From Acanthochromis polyacanthus (Eukaryota > Chordata > Actinopteri > Pomacentridae): DNA of 64,000 nucleotides. The stretch covers positions 42,013,474 to 42,077,473 of the forward strand of contig NC_067113.1 of assembly GCF_021347895.1 (NCBI RefSeq), read 5' to 3'. How positions within the stretch are numbered: the first letter of the stretch is position 1; every line of letters begins with the position of its first letter. Position numbers and translations under genes: made by a program. Positions 14,716 through 26,800 of the stretch are shown one piece after another. The notes beneath the pieces are model-generated. The model searched no databases, was not told the DNA's origin, and saw nothing but the letters and a program-made list of their open reading frames with translations.

Positions 14716-16744
14716 TATGACGTTTTTGTCCACTTTCCAGACGACAGACTAAACTATGACATTTTTATCCATTTTCGGACGCCATACTAAAATATGACGC
14801 TTTTGTCCATTATCGGACGACATACTAAACTATGATGTTATTGTCCATTTTCAGATGACATACTAAACTATGACGTTTTTGTCCATTTTCAGATGACATA
14901 CTAAACTATGACGTTTTTATCCATTTTCCAGATGACATACTAAACTATGACATTTTTGTGTATTTTTGGACGACATACTCAACTATGACTTTTTTTGTCC
15001 ATTTTTGGACGACATACGAAACTATGACGTTTTTGTCCATTTTTGGACGAGATACTAAACTATGAATTTTTTGTCCATTTTCGGACGACATAATAAACTG
15101 ACGTTTTTTATCCATTTTCGGATGACATCCTAAACTATGACGTTTTTTGTCCATTTTCGGACGACATACTAAACTTTGACTTTTTGTCCATTTTCAGACG
15201 GCATACTAAACTACCACGTTTTTGTCCATTTTCGGACGCCATACTAAACTATGACGCTTTTGTCCATTTTCGGACGACATACTAAACTATGATGTCATTG
15301 TCCATTTTCAAACGACATACTAAACTATGACGTTTTTTGTCTGTTTTCGGACGACATACTAAACTATGACGTTTTTGTCCATTTTTGGACGACATACTAA
15401 CCTATGAATTTTTTGTCCATTTTCGGACGACATACTAAACTACCACGTTTTTGTCCATTTTCGGACGCCATACTCAACTATGACGCTTTTGTCCATTTTC
15501 GGACGACATACTAAACTATGATGTTATTGTCCATTTTCAAACGACATACTAAACTATGACGCTTTTGTCCATTTTCGGACAACATACTAAACTATGACGT
15601 TTTTGTCCACTTTCCAGATGATAGACTAAACTATGACATTTTTATCCATTTTCGGACGACATGACGCTTTCTGTCCATTTTCCGACGACATACTAAACTA
15701 TGACATTTTGTGTATTTTTGGACGACATACTAAACTACGACGTTTTTGTCCATTTTCGGACGCCATACTAAAATATGACGCTTTTGTCCATTTTCGGACG
15801 ACATACTAAACTATGATGTTATTGTCCATTTTCAAACGACATACTAAACTATGACGCTTTTGTCCATTTTCGGACAACATACTAAACTATGATGTTATTG
15901 TCCATTTTCAGATGACATACTAAACTATGACGTTTTTGTCCATTTTCAGATGACATACTAAACTATGATGTTTTTATCCATTTTCCAGATGACATACTAA
16001 ACTATGACATTTTCATCCATTTTCGGACGACATACTAAACTATGACATTTTTGTGTATTTTTGGACGACATACTCAACTATGACATTTTTGTGTATTTTT
16101 GGACGACATACTCAACTATGACTTTTATTGTCCATTTTTGGACGACATACGAAACTATGACATTTTTGTCCATTTTTGGACGAGATACTAAACTATGAAT
16201 TTTTTGTCCATTTTCGGACGACATACTAAACTATGACGTTTTTTATCCATTTTCGGATGACATCCTAAACTATGACGTTTTTTGTCCATTTTCGGACGAC
16301 ATACTAAACTTTGACTTTTTTGTCCATTTTCAGACGACATACTAAACTACCACATTTTTGTCCATTTTCGGACGCCATACTAAACTATGACGCTTTTGTC
16401 CATTTTCGGACGACATACTAAACTATGATGTCATTGTCCATTTTCAAACGACATACTAAACTATGACGTTTTTGTCCACTTTCCAGACGACATACTAAAC
16501 TATGACATTTTTATCCATTTTCAGACGACATACTAAACTATGACGTTTTTTGTCTGTTTTCGGACGACATACTAAACTATGACGTTTTTGTCCATTTTCG
16601 GACGCCATACTCAACTACCACGTTTTTGTCCATTTTCGGACGCCATACTCAACTATGACGCTTTTGTCCATTTTCGGACGACATACTAAACTATGATGTT
16701 ATTGTCCATTTTCAAACGACATACTAAACTATGACGCTTTTGTC

Positions 16745-17552
16745 CATTTTCGGACAACGTACTAAACTATGATGTTATTGTCCATTTTCAGATGACATAC
16801 TAAACTATGACGTTTTTGTCCATTTTCAGATGACATACTAAACTATGACGTTTTTATCCATTTTCGGACGACATACTAAACTTTGACCTTTTTTTGTCCT
16901 TTTTCGGACGACATACTAAACTCTGACGTTTTTTGTCCATTTTTGGACGAGATACTAAAGTAAGATGTTTGTTGTCCATTTTCAGACAACATACGTTATG
17001 ACGTTTTTTGTCTATTTTCGGACGACATACTAAACGATGGCGTTTTTTGTCCATTTTTGGACGACATACTAAATTATGACGTTTTTTGTCAATTTTCGGA
17101 CGACATACTAAACTTTTTTTTTTTTTATATCACATGTTGACTTTAATGTAGAAAAGACCAGTGGTGGCATATTACAGCAGCGTATACAGTACATACATAA
17201 TTTATTGTGTAAAAGATGAGGTGTAACATTCGGTACAAAAAGGGGAGATGTGGGGAAAATTTAAAAAAAAGTCAAAGTTTAGTATGTCAGCGCGTGCCGA
17301 CATACTAAACTTTGACTTTTTTTCCATTTTCGGACCACATACTAAACTACCACGTTCTTGTCCATTTTCGGACGCCATACTAAATTATGACGTTTTTTGT
17401 CAATTTTCGGACGACATGCTAAACTGTGACGCTTTGTCCATTTTCAGACGACATACTAAACTATCACGTTTTTGTCCATTTTCGGACGACATACTAAACT
17501 ATGATGTTATTGTCCATTTTCAAACGACATACTAAACTATGACGCTTTTGTC
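16745..17552. repeat. 808 bp higher-order unit, copy B
   Basis: Contains the retrocopy-like insert, the hairpin and characteristic monomer variants (GGACAACGTACTAAACTATG, GGACGAGATACTAAAGTAAG). It is followed immediately by a second copy (17553-18360). An older copy lies about 4747 bp upstream (about 11570-12650). The long minus frame of 66 codons is identical in all three (12107, 16854, 17662). Confidence 0.85.
17114..17270 (-). mobile_element. Retrocopy-like mRNA 3' end, copy B
   Basis: Nearly identical to the insert at 12367-12526. The T-run is shorter and there is one difference in the TTGTGTG/TTGTGTA segment. AATAAA, ATTAAA and poly(A) on the minus strand are preserved. Confidence 0.6.
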
Positions 17553-18360
17553 CATTTTCGGACAACGTACTAAACTATGATGTTATTGTCCATTTTCAGA
17601 TGACATACTAAACTATGACGTTTTTGTCCATTTTCAGATGACATACTAAACTATGACGTTTTTATCCATTTTCGGACGACATACTAAACTTTGACCTTTT
17701 TTTGTCCTTTTTCGGACGACATACTAAACTCTGACGTTTTTTGTCCATTTTTGGACGAGATACTAAAGTAAGATGTTTGTTGTCCATTTTCAGACAACAT
17801 ACGTTATGACGTTTTTTGTCTATTTTCGGACGACATACTAAACGATGGCGTTTTTTGTCCATTTTTGGACGACATACTAAATTATGACGTTTTTTGTCAA
17901 TTTTCGGACGACATACTAAACTTTTTTTTTTTTTTTATATCACATGTTGACTTTAATGTAGAAAAGACCAGTGGTGGCATATTACAGCAGCGTATACAGT
18001 ACATACATAATTTATTGTGTAAAAGATGAGGTGTAACATTCGGTACAAAAAGGGGAGATGTGGGGAAAATTTAAAAAAAAGTCAAAGTTTAGTATGTCAG
18101 CGCGTGCCGACATACTAAACTTTGACTTTTTTTCCATTTTCGGACCACATACTAAACTACCACGTTCTTGTCCATTTTCGGACGCCATACTAAATTATGA
18201 CGTTTTTTGTCAATTTCGGACGACATGCTAAACTGTGACGCTTTTGTCCATTTTCAGACGACATACTAAACTATGATGTTATTGTCCATTTTCGGACGAC
18301 ATACTAAACTACCACGTTTTTGTCCATTTTCGGACGCCATACTAAACTATGACGCTTTTG
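17553..18360. repeat. 808 bp higher-order unit, copy C
   Basis: Direct tandem duplicate of 16745-17552, offset 808 bp. It carries the same insert and hairpin. Divergence increases after about 18210. Confidence 0.8.
17922..18080 (-). mobile_element. Retrocopy-like mRNA 3' end, copy C
   Basis: Third near-identical copy, duplicated with its satellite context from copy B. Followed by the same hairpin (18073-18131). Confidence 0.6.
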
Positions 18361-18868
18361 TCCATTTTCGGACGACATACTAAACTATGATGTTATTGTC
18401 CATTTTCAGATGACATACTAAACTATGACGCTTTTGTCCATTTTCGGACGACATACTAAACTATGACGTTTTTATCCATTTTCGGACGACATACTAAACT
18501 AAGATGTTTTCTGTCCATTTTCCGACGACATACTAAACTTCGAATTTTTTGTCCATTTTCCGACGACATACTAAACTATGACGTTTTTTGTCTATTTTCG
18601 GATGACATATTAAACTATGATGCCATTGTCCATTTTCGGACGACATACTAAACTATGACATTTTTTTATCCATTTTCGGATGACATACTAAACTAGGACA
18701 TTTTTTATGACTTTTTACACGACATACTGAACTATGACATTTTTTGTGGCTTTTGGGAAGACATACTAAACTGTGATGTTTTTGTCATATTTTGCACCAC
18801 ATACTAAACTATGACATTTTTTGTCCATTTTCGGACGACATACTAAACTATGACGTTATTTTACATAT

Positions 18869-19290
18869 TTTGTAGAGAGGAAGCAAGAAAGCCATGACCA
18901 CATAAAGTGAAGAGCCTGAGGTGGATTCGAACCAGTGTCTCAAAAGCAGTCTTCTTTCTCAGTTACCCTCTCAACCAGTTGAGCCACCAGGGACCCAGTT
19001 TTTGCTTTATTGGAGGGCACACTAAACTTTGACGTTTCAATGACATTTTGGACAAGACAATGAATGACGGCTTTTTTTGTCACACGTTGGACAACATAAC
19101 AAAGTGTAACATTTATTTCCAAGTTGTTTTTTGGGTCCAATTGTTGGATTTTTTCCTAAATGCGAGTATAGGAGAAGAAGCCCTGAGCGGGATTCAATTC
19201 CGGTGTCTCAGATGCAGTCTTTCTTACAAGCCATCTTCTCAAACAGGTGAGCTAATTGAGCACCTGAAATGCTCATGTTGGAGGACATAC
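18869..19290 (-). repeat. tRNA-like block 1 within satellite
   Basis: A ~420 bp block starting with TGTAGAGAGGAAGCAAGAAA. The minus strand holds two tRNA-like units. Unit A (18911-18995) has box A TGGCTCAACTGG (complement of 18975-18986) and box B GGTTCGAATCC (complement of 18923-18933), with acceptor-like ends CCCTG/CAGG. Unit B (about 19178-19265) is related (GAGACACCGGAATTGAATCC) but has a weaker box B. Both follow the pol III internal promoter layout, suggesting a tRNA-derived SINE or tRNA pseudogene swept into the array. The T-stem pairs only partly, so neither is called a functional tRNA. Confidence 0.7.
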
Positions 19291-20150
19291 AAAACTATGA
19301 CATTTGTTATCCATTTTCGGATGACATACGAAGCTGTGACATTTTTGTCTATTTTTGGACGACATACTAAACTATGACATTTTCTGTTCATTTTCAGACG
19401 ACATACTAAACTATGACGTTTTTGCCCATTTTCGGACGACTTACAAAACTATGACGTTTTTGTGTATTTTCGGACGACATACCACACTTTCACATTTTTT
19501 TTCTTTTTCGGACGACATACTAAACTATGACGTTTTTGTGTATTTTTGGACGACATACTAAACTGACGTTTTTGTCCATTTTCGGACGACATACTAAACT
19601 ATGATGTTATTGTCCATTTCCGGACAACATACTAAACTATGACATTTTTTGTGGCTTTTGGGACGACATACTAAACTATGATGTTTTTGCCCATTGTCGG
19701 ACGACTTACAAAACTGTGACATTTTTGTGTATTTTCGGACGACATACTAAACTATGACGTTTTGCCCATTTTTGGACGACTTACTAAACTATGACGTTTT
19801 TGCCCATTTTCGGACGACATACTAAACGAGGACATTTTTTATTACTTTTTACACGACATACTGAACTATGACATTTTTTGTGGCTTTTGGGACGACATAC
19901 TAAACTATGATGTTTTTGTCATATTTTGGACAACATACTAAACTATGACGTTTTTGCCCATTTTCGGACGACATACTAAACGAGGACATTTTTTATTACT
20001 TTTTACACGACATACTGAACTATGACATTTTTTGTGGCTTTTGGGACAACATACTAAACTATGATGTTTTTGTCATATTTTGGACAACATACTAAACTAT
20101 GACATTTTTTGTCCATTTTCGGACGACATACTAAACTATGACGTTATTTT

Positions 20151-20575
20151 CCATATCTTGTCGAGAGGAAGCAAGAAAGCCGTGACCACATAAAGTGAAG
20201 AGCCTGTGGTGGATTCGAACCAGTGTCTCAAAAGCAGTCTTATTTCTCAGTTACCCTCTCAACCAGTTGAGCCACCAGGGACCCGGTTTTTGCTCTATTG
20301 GAGGGCACACTAAACTTTGACGTTTCAATGACATTTTGGACAAGACAATGAACGACGGCTTTTTTGTCACACGTTGGACAACATAATAAAGCGTAACATT
20401 TATTTCCAAGTTGTTTTTTGGGTCCAATTGTTGGATTTTTTCCTAAATGCAAGTATAGGAGAACAAGCCCTGAGCGGTATTCGATTCTGGTGTCTCAGAT
20501 GCAATCTTCCTTACAAGCCATCTTCTCAAACAGGTGAGCTAATTGAGCACCTGCAATGCTAATGTTGGAGGACAT
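20151..20575 (-). repeat. tRNA-like block 2 within satellite
   Basis: Second copy of the ~420 bp block. Unit A: box A at 20263-20274 and box B at 20211-20221, both on the minus strand and identical to block 1. Unit B lies at about 20466-20553. Satellite monomers follow directly on both sides. Confidence 0.7.
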
Positions 20576-20902
20576 ACTCAACTATGACATTTGTTATCCA
20601 TTTTCGGATGACATACGAGGCTATGACATTTTTGTCTATTTTTGGACGACATACTAAACTATGACGTTTTCTGTTCATTTTCCGACAACATACTAAACTA
20701 TGACGTTTTTGCCCATTTTCGGACGACATACTGAACTATGACTTTTTTGTGGCTTATGATGTTTTTGACATATAACTTTTACACGACATACTGAACTATG
20801 ACTTTTCTGTGGCTTATGATGTTTTTGTCATATTTTGGACCACATACTAAACTTTGACTTTTTTGTCCATTTTCCGATGACATACTAAACGAAGACATTA
20901 TT

Positions 20903-21330
20903 TTCATATTTTGTAGAGAGGAAGCAAGAAAGCCATGACCACATAAAGTGAAGAGCCTGAGGTGGATTTGAACCAGTGTCTCGAAAGTAGTCTTATTTCT
21001 CAGTCACCCTCTCATCCAGTTGAGCTACCAGGGACCCAGCTTTCTATTTATTGGAGGACACACTAAACTTTGACGTTTCAATGACATTTTGGACAACACA
21101 ACGAATGATGGCTTTTTTGTCAAACGTTGGACAACATAGTAAAGTGTGACATTTATTTCTGAGTTGTTTTTGGGTCCAATTGTTAGATTTCTTCCTAAAT
21201 GCAAGTACAGGAGAGCAAGCCCTGAGCGGGATTCGATTCCAGTGTCTTAGATGCAGTATTTCTTTCAAGCCATCTTCCCAAACGGGTGAGCTTACTGGCC
21301 ACCTGTGACACAAATGTTGGAGGACATACA
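20903..21330 (-). repeat. tRNA-like block 3 within satellite
   Basis: Third copy. Unit A has box A TAGCTCAACTGG (21016-21027, minus) and box B GGTTCAAATCC (20964-20974, minus), both close to the tRNA consensus. Unit B is at about 21215-21303. Confidence 0.7.
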
Positions 21331-22094
21331 AAACTATAACGTTTTGTCCATTTTCGAACGACATACTAAATTATGACATTTTTTATCCATTTTCGAACGA
21401 CATACTAAATTATGACATTTTTTATCCATTTTCGGACGACATACTACAAGATGAAGTTTCTTGTCCATTTCGAATGAAAAACCAAACTGACGTTTTTTGT
21501 CCATTTTCGGACAAAAAAAATTACATTTCTCTTCATTTTCGGATGACATACCACACCTTTACGTTTTTTTTTCTTTTTCGGACGACATACTAAACTATGA
21601 CGTTTTTGTGTATTTTTGGACGACATACTAAACTATGATGTTTTTGCCCATTTTCGGACGACTTACTAAACTATGACGTTTTTGCATATTTTTGGACGAC
21701 ATACTAAACTATGACGTTTTTGCCCATATTCGGACGACATACTAAACTATGACGTTTTTGTCCATTTTTGGATGACATACTAAACTATGACGTTTTTGCC
21801 CATTTTCGGACGACTTACTAAACTGACGTTTTTGTGTATTTTTGGACGACATACTAAACTATGACGTTTTTGCCCATTTTCGGACGACATACTAAACTAT
21901 GACATTTTTTATGACTCTTTACACGACATTCTAAACTGACGTTTTTTGTGGCTTTTGGGACGACATACTAAACTATGATGTTTTTGTCATATTTTGGACA
22001 ACATATGAAACTATGACATTTTTTGTCTATTTTCGGATGACGTACTAAACTATGACATTTTTGTCCATTTTCGGACGACATACTAAACTATGAT

Positions 22095-22520
22095 GTTATT
22101 TTTCATATTTTGTAGAGAGGAAGCAAGAAAGCAATGACCACATAAAGTGAAGCGCCTGAGGTGGATTTGAACCAGTGTCTCAAAAGCAGTCTTAATTCAC
22201 AGTCACCCTCTCAACCAGTTGAGCTACCAGGGACCCAGTTTTCTATTTATTGGAGGACACACTAAACTAATGTTTTAAGGACATTTTGGACAACATAATA
22301 AATGATGGCTTTTTTGTCACACAACATAATAAAGTGTGACATTTATTTCCAAGTTGTTTTTTGGGTCCAATTGTTGGATTTTTTCCTGAATGCAATATAG
22401 GAGAACAAGCCCTAAGCGGGATTCAATTCCGGTGTGTCAGATGCTGTCTTTCTTACGAGCCATCTTCTCAAACGGGTGAGCTAACTGAGCACCTGTGAAC
22501 TTAATGTTGGAGGACATACA
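22095..22520 (-). repeat. tRNA-like block 4 within satellite
   Basis: Fourth copy. Unit A box A TAGCTCAACTGG (22215-22226, minus) and box B GGTTCAAATCC (22163-22173, minus). Unit B is at about 22405-22495. A short deletion occurs in the middle (CACACAACATAATAAAG). Confidence 0.7.
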
Positions 22521-23124
22521 AAACTATGACGTTTTTGTCCATTTTTGAACATACTAAATTATGACATTTTTTATCCATTTTCGGACGACATACTAAACTA
22601 TGACATTTGTTAGCCACTTTCGGATGACATACGAAGCTATGACATTTTTGTCTATTTTCGGACGACATACTAAATTATGATGTTATTGTCCACATTTCGG
22701 GACGACATACTAAATTATGATGTTATTGTCCACATTTCGGGACGACATACTAAACTATGACGTTTTTGTCAATTGTGGGACGACATACTAAATTATGATG
22801 TTATTGTCCACATTTTGTACGACATACTAAACTGACGTTTTTGTCTTATTTGGAACAAAACATTAAACTATGATGTGTTTATTACATTTTGGACGACATT
22901 CTAAACTAGGATATTTTGTGACATTTTGGACGACATAAACTATCACATTTTTGTCACAGTTTGGACAACACCCTAAACTACGACGTTTTATCCACATTTT
23001 GGACAACCTGTTAAACTATGATGCGTTTGTCATGTTTTGGACAACATACTAAACTATGACATTTTTTCCTTATTTTGGACGACATACTAAACTATGATGT
23101 TTTGGTCACATTTTGGATGACAAA

Positions 23125-23190
23125 CTAAGCTACTAGAAAAGCACTCAGCGTGCAGTACTCCGCCAAGGCTGCTCAGTTGACCTATCATTT
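23125..23190 (+). repeat. Fragment of dispersed repeat R (proximal part)
   Basis: GAAAAGCACTCAGCGTGCAG followed by TACTCCGCCAAGGCTGCTCA matches the minus-strand start of the copy ending at 41441. TCATTTCCGAAG also matches 29455-30078. Confidence 0.65.
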
Positions 23191-23341
23191 CCGAAGAATC
23201 AGATTTATAGTTTTACAAATTTACAATCAGCTGTTAATGTCTTCTCTGGAATTTTTACACTTTGCAAAGTCATCCTGCGGGCTGGACTGGACCCTCTGAA
23301 GGGTCAGTTTTGGCCCATGGGCCACGTGTTTGCCACCCCTG
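23191..23341 (-). mobile_element. hAT-type element, right end
   Basis: Ends GGCCACGTGTTTGCCACCCCTG at 23341, preceded by CCTGCGGGCTGGACTGGACC. This is the standard right terminus of the element whose left end is at 7667. Confidence 0.75.
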
Positions 23342-23799
23342 ACTTAAACTGTCCCATATCCTGCAGGTATTCTGGCTGAAGTCACTGCAAAAACAAGAAT
23401 TATTCCCCGCAACACAGGCTATAAACTTAATCTCAGCACATCTCTGGATCATGAGGGCTTTCATGTATTAAAACTCCAGCGACCGGTCACCAGGACCCTA
23501 AACTGACCACTATTGTTCTCCTTAGAGCATTTTGTATGCTGTTCTCTTCAACTGCTCTTCCCATCATCGCTCATGGTACCTGTTTTCTCCTCATCGATTT
23601 CAGCTTCCGGCTGCTGAATATTACATTTCAGGATTAGAACCCTGCTGCAGGAGAGATTTATGAGCAACCCACACTGGTGATTGATTTTCTTCAATTTCTA
23701 TCCATTTTTCAGCTGACTAGAAACACCAGAGCCACACAGAAGAAGAAGGACAGATGCATCAAAAGTTTATAGATGAAACCCAAATGTGTGGGAGAAAAG

Positions 23800-23830
<31 letters not shown>

Positions 23831-26800
23831 CAACAACTGCGACATGTTTGACTTGAAGTTGGAAAGCAGAAGATGCACACAAACTTTGCTGTTCAGGTGC
23901 TCTTACTGTAATGAGTTTCTCAAGGAGTCTCTCTCTCTCTTTTTCTCTCCTTTCTGCGAGGCATATATTGAAGTAAATGAGCCTTGAATGCTAAACTGCT
24001 TTCCATTGACCAGGTTTCTGCTCTTCTGTTGAAGAGGAAGATGAAGGAGAATTGTCAGGACTCCGACATTGCTAAAAGTCGCTTGATCGATGTTGCGTCT
24101 CCGGGGAGACGGTCGAACAGTGCACTGTGACACTCCTCACAGATTGACTCATGAACTCAGGAAACTCTATACGCATTGCTTTTTCCTGGTGTACTTTTTT
24201 TAATGTAGCTTTCGGTGACATATGTCAATATAAAAACAGTAAGAACATAGAACTTTCTATGTGCACCATATTACAGAATAATACAGCTGCAAAGGAATTA
24301 AGCCGCTGTCGAGCGTGTTCGTTTTTTTTGAAATAGCAGAGGGGCAACTTTTCTCAATTAAAGTTGTTTATTCTGCAATGTCAAATAGCTTGATATCAAG
24401 GAACATTACTGTTCAGAGGACTTTAGTTAACAAAAGTGTTAATCTAAAGGCAGTAATTCTTCTTCTTCTCAGTCTTCCCAGTAATGGATGAGATTCACAG
24501 AGTGAATTTATGAAAAGTGCAGCAATCTCATTGGCTAAAAACTGATGGAGATGGTTTGTGGTTTAGACTTACCTCTCTCTTGTTGGTAGACAGGCTTGTC
24601 TATAGCCTCACAACACATGATCCTCAAATCTGTCTGTTCCAGGTACAGAACAAAAATCCTCTCTATTATGAATTTTGGTTATTTTTGTGTCTTTAGGTCT
24701 TCATTATTAACCACTGCAGACTGTATGTCTGTGACTGTATGTCTCCATTCTTATGTATTTTATCAGTTTTAGGTTCTTCCAATAATGTCGCTATGTCTCA
24801 AAGTGGCATGTAATGAGCGTGCGTGTCTGACAATGTTGTTTTATCCCAACTGACACAGCGTGAGATAATGTTCGAGACCTTCTCATTCATTCACAGATCA
24901 ACACAACTCTTTCATGTAGCACATAATGCAATGTGTAGATCGGTATTAAGCCAGCAGCATGTTTAATAGAAATAGTTTTTAAAAAATCCTAACACCACAC
25001 ACTCACATTAATTCCTGCTATGATTATTAATATCCATGGAAGAACCTCTTACTGTTTTGAAAAAAAAAATGTCCCCTCAGTTTGCATCAGCATAACGCAT
25101 AAGTTATATCAGAGTGCAATACTTACTTATGATTAATTAATCGTTAGTTTTAATTGCTTCTGGGAAAGTGCTATTACAAAGGTAACCAACTACAGCTGCT
25201 GCAACAATATTGATGTGAAAAATGTGTCGGTGGAAAGCAGTCGAGCTTCAACAGCTGAAGACAAATAAACCAAAAGATTGTTCTGCTCCGTGTGGAACCT
25301 CAAAAGGAAATTACAACCTAATGATGATTTAATGAATATTCATACCACAGCAGACCCTATTTTACCCACACACTTTCACTCAAACGGCGTCTGACACTAA
25401 AAGAAAAAAGCAACCGAGATAGGGAGACCCACTCTAGCGTGAAAAAGTGGAGAACACATTGAGAGTGCAGCGCTGGCCGCCAGCTGCCAGTTATTGAGTT
25501 TAGCAGGGGGTGAAGAATCCAATGGGATTTACACATCTAGACAGAAATCAAGAGGGCGCCAGAGGGTTTTTTTTTCTCCAAACTCAATAAATCACTTGGC
25601 TCAGATAGCCACAAAGTGTGACAGGATTTTATTTTGGTGCATTTGTTTTGGGGGTGTGAGAGGAGAGAGGGAGAGGAAGTGAGATTTAAACTTGACTGCG
25701 ATACAAACCCCCACTATGTTCAAGTGGAATGAAATGTTATCTCACAGACACTGAAGCTACAGAGAGAAATGGGAATCAACAGCTCTGTTCAACATGGTGG
25801 CTGGTGGTGGAAGTTTGCTTAAGTCCAGACACAATCTAAGAAGGAGGTAGGATGCAGAGCTAAATCACACAAAAGGTTTGCATTCTGCTTTGTGCCTCTT
25901 CAACTCCCACATGGTTGATATGAACAGTAGAAGCTCATCCAAAAGCCTTATGCAACACAAGATCACTCCATGGGTGATATACAGAACCAAAAAGAAGGAA
26001 TTGCTATTATTTTACTCCTGCAAATTGGTTTCTTTTCACTTAGTACTAACTAATCAATAACCCATATTATATGCAGCTTTGTCCCAGTTCTGGGGTTACA
26101 TGGTCACCATCCCAGAGGGTATCGATCCATAGACAGACTAGACTGAACCTACACTGCTTTCACAAATGAGACAGTCCATCCTCCAAAAAGCAAAAGTGTC
26201 CAACTGTATCACTGGAAAGGTTATCTCTAATTGTAGACAAAGTGGTAAGCCACAGTGGTAAGCACAATTTACAGAACAAGGCAACCGACAAGCGATGTAT
26301 CAGGTTAATGTGATCCACTGCGGTTCATGATGTGGCTACACTCTGACAAAAACAAACACCATACACTGTATTCACCAGCTACTTTAAGCCATCTCAGGTC
26401 AAAACCCTGGTACATAGGTTATGTGTAGAGGTGTGTAAAAGGTTCAATATTCTTGCAAGAGAAGGTTAGTACTTCTTTTAGCTGGAAAAGAAGTTCCAGT
26501 GGTCTTGAAGACTACCAGGGATTTAGCGCTTGAACTGAAAGTAGCACTCTAGCTGCATTAAAAGATGGTCTGAAGACCTCAATTTTTGGGATTTGTTATT
26601 GGGTCACAATATAAACTCAAGAGGCCAAGCTGAAAACTCACATTTCTGTAACATTGCAATATTGAGCTCTTCACACTCCAGCTGAGCCCGGACAGACCAT
26701 TCAGCCAAGTGGGCTAATCTGCACACAGATCCGACAGCATCGGCTGTACAAGCGTTCAAGGTCGATGGCTTTTCAACGGCCCGACAACACTATTGATTCC

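Noticed and set aside
18911..18995. Functional tRNA gene
   Set aside because: Box A and box B are good, but T-stem and acceptor pairing are incomplete and no clear anticodon loop can be drawn. Four satellite-linked copies fit a tRNA-derived repeat better.
24575..24650. Possible extra minus-strand exon ending at a GTAAGTC-like donor
   Set aside because: The short translation does not match any expected acss3 segment and the acceptor is weak. Judged fortuitous.
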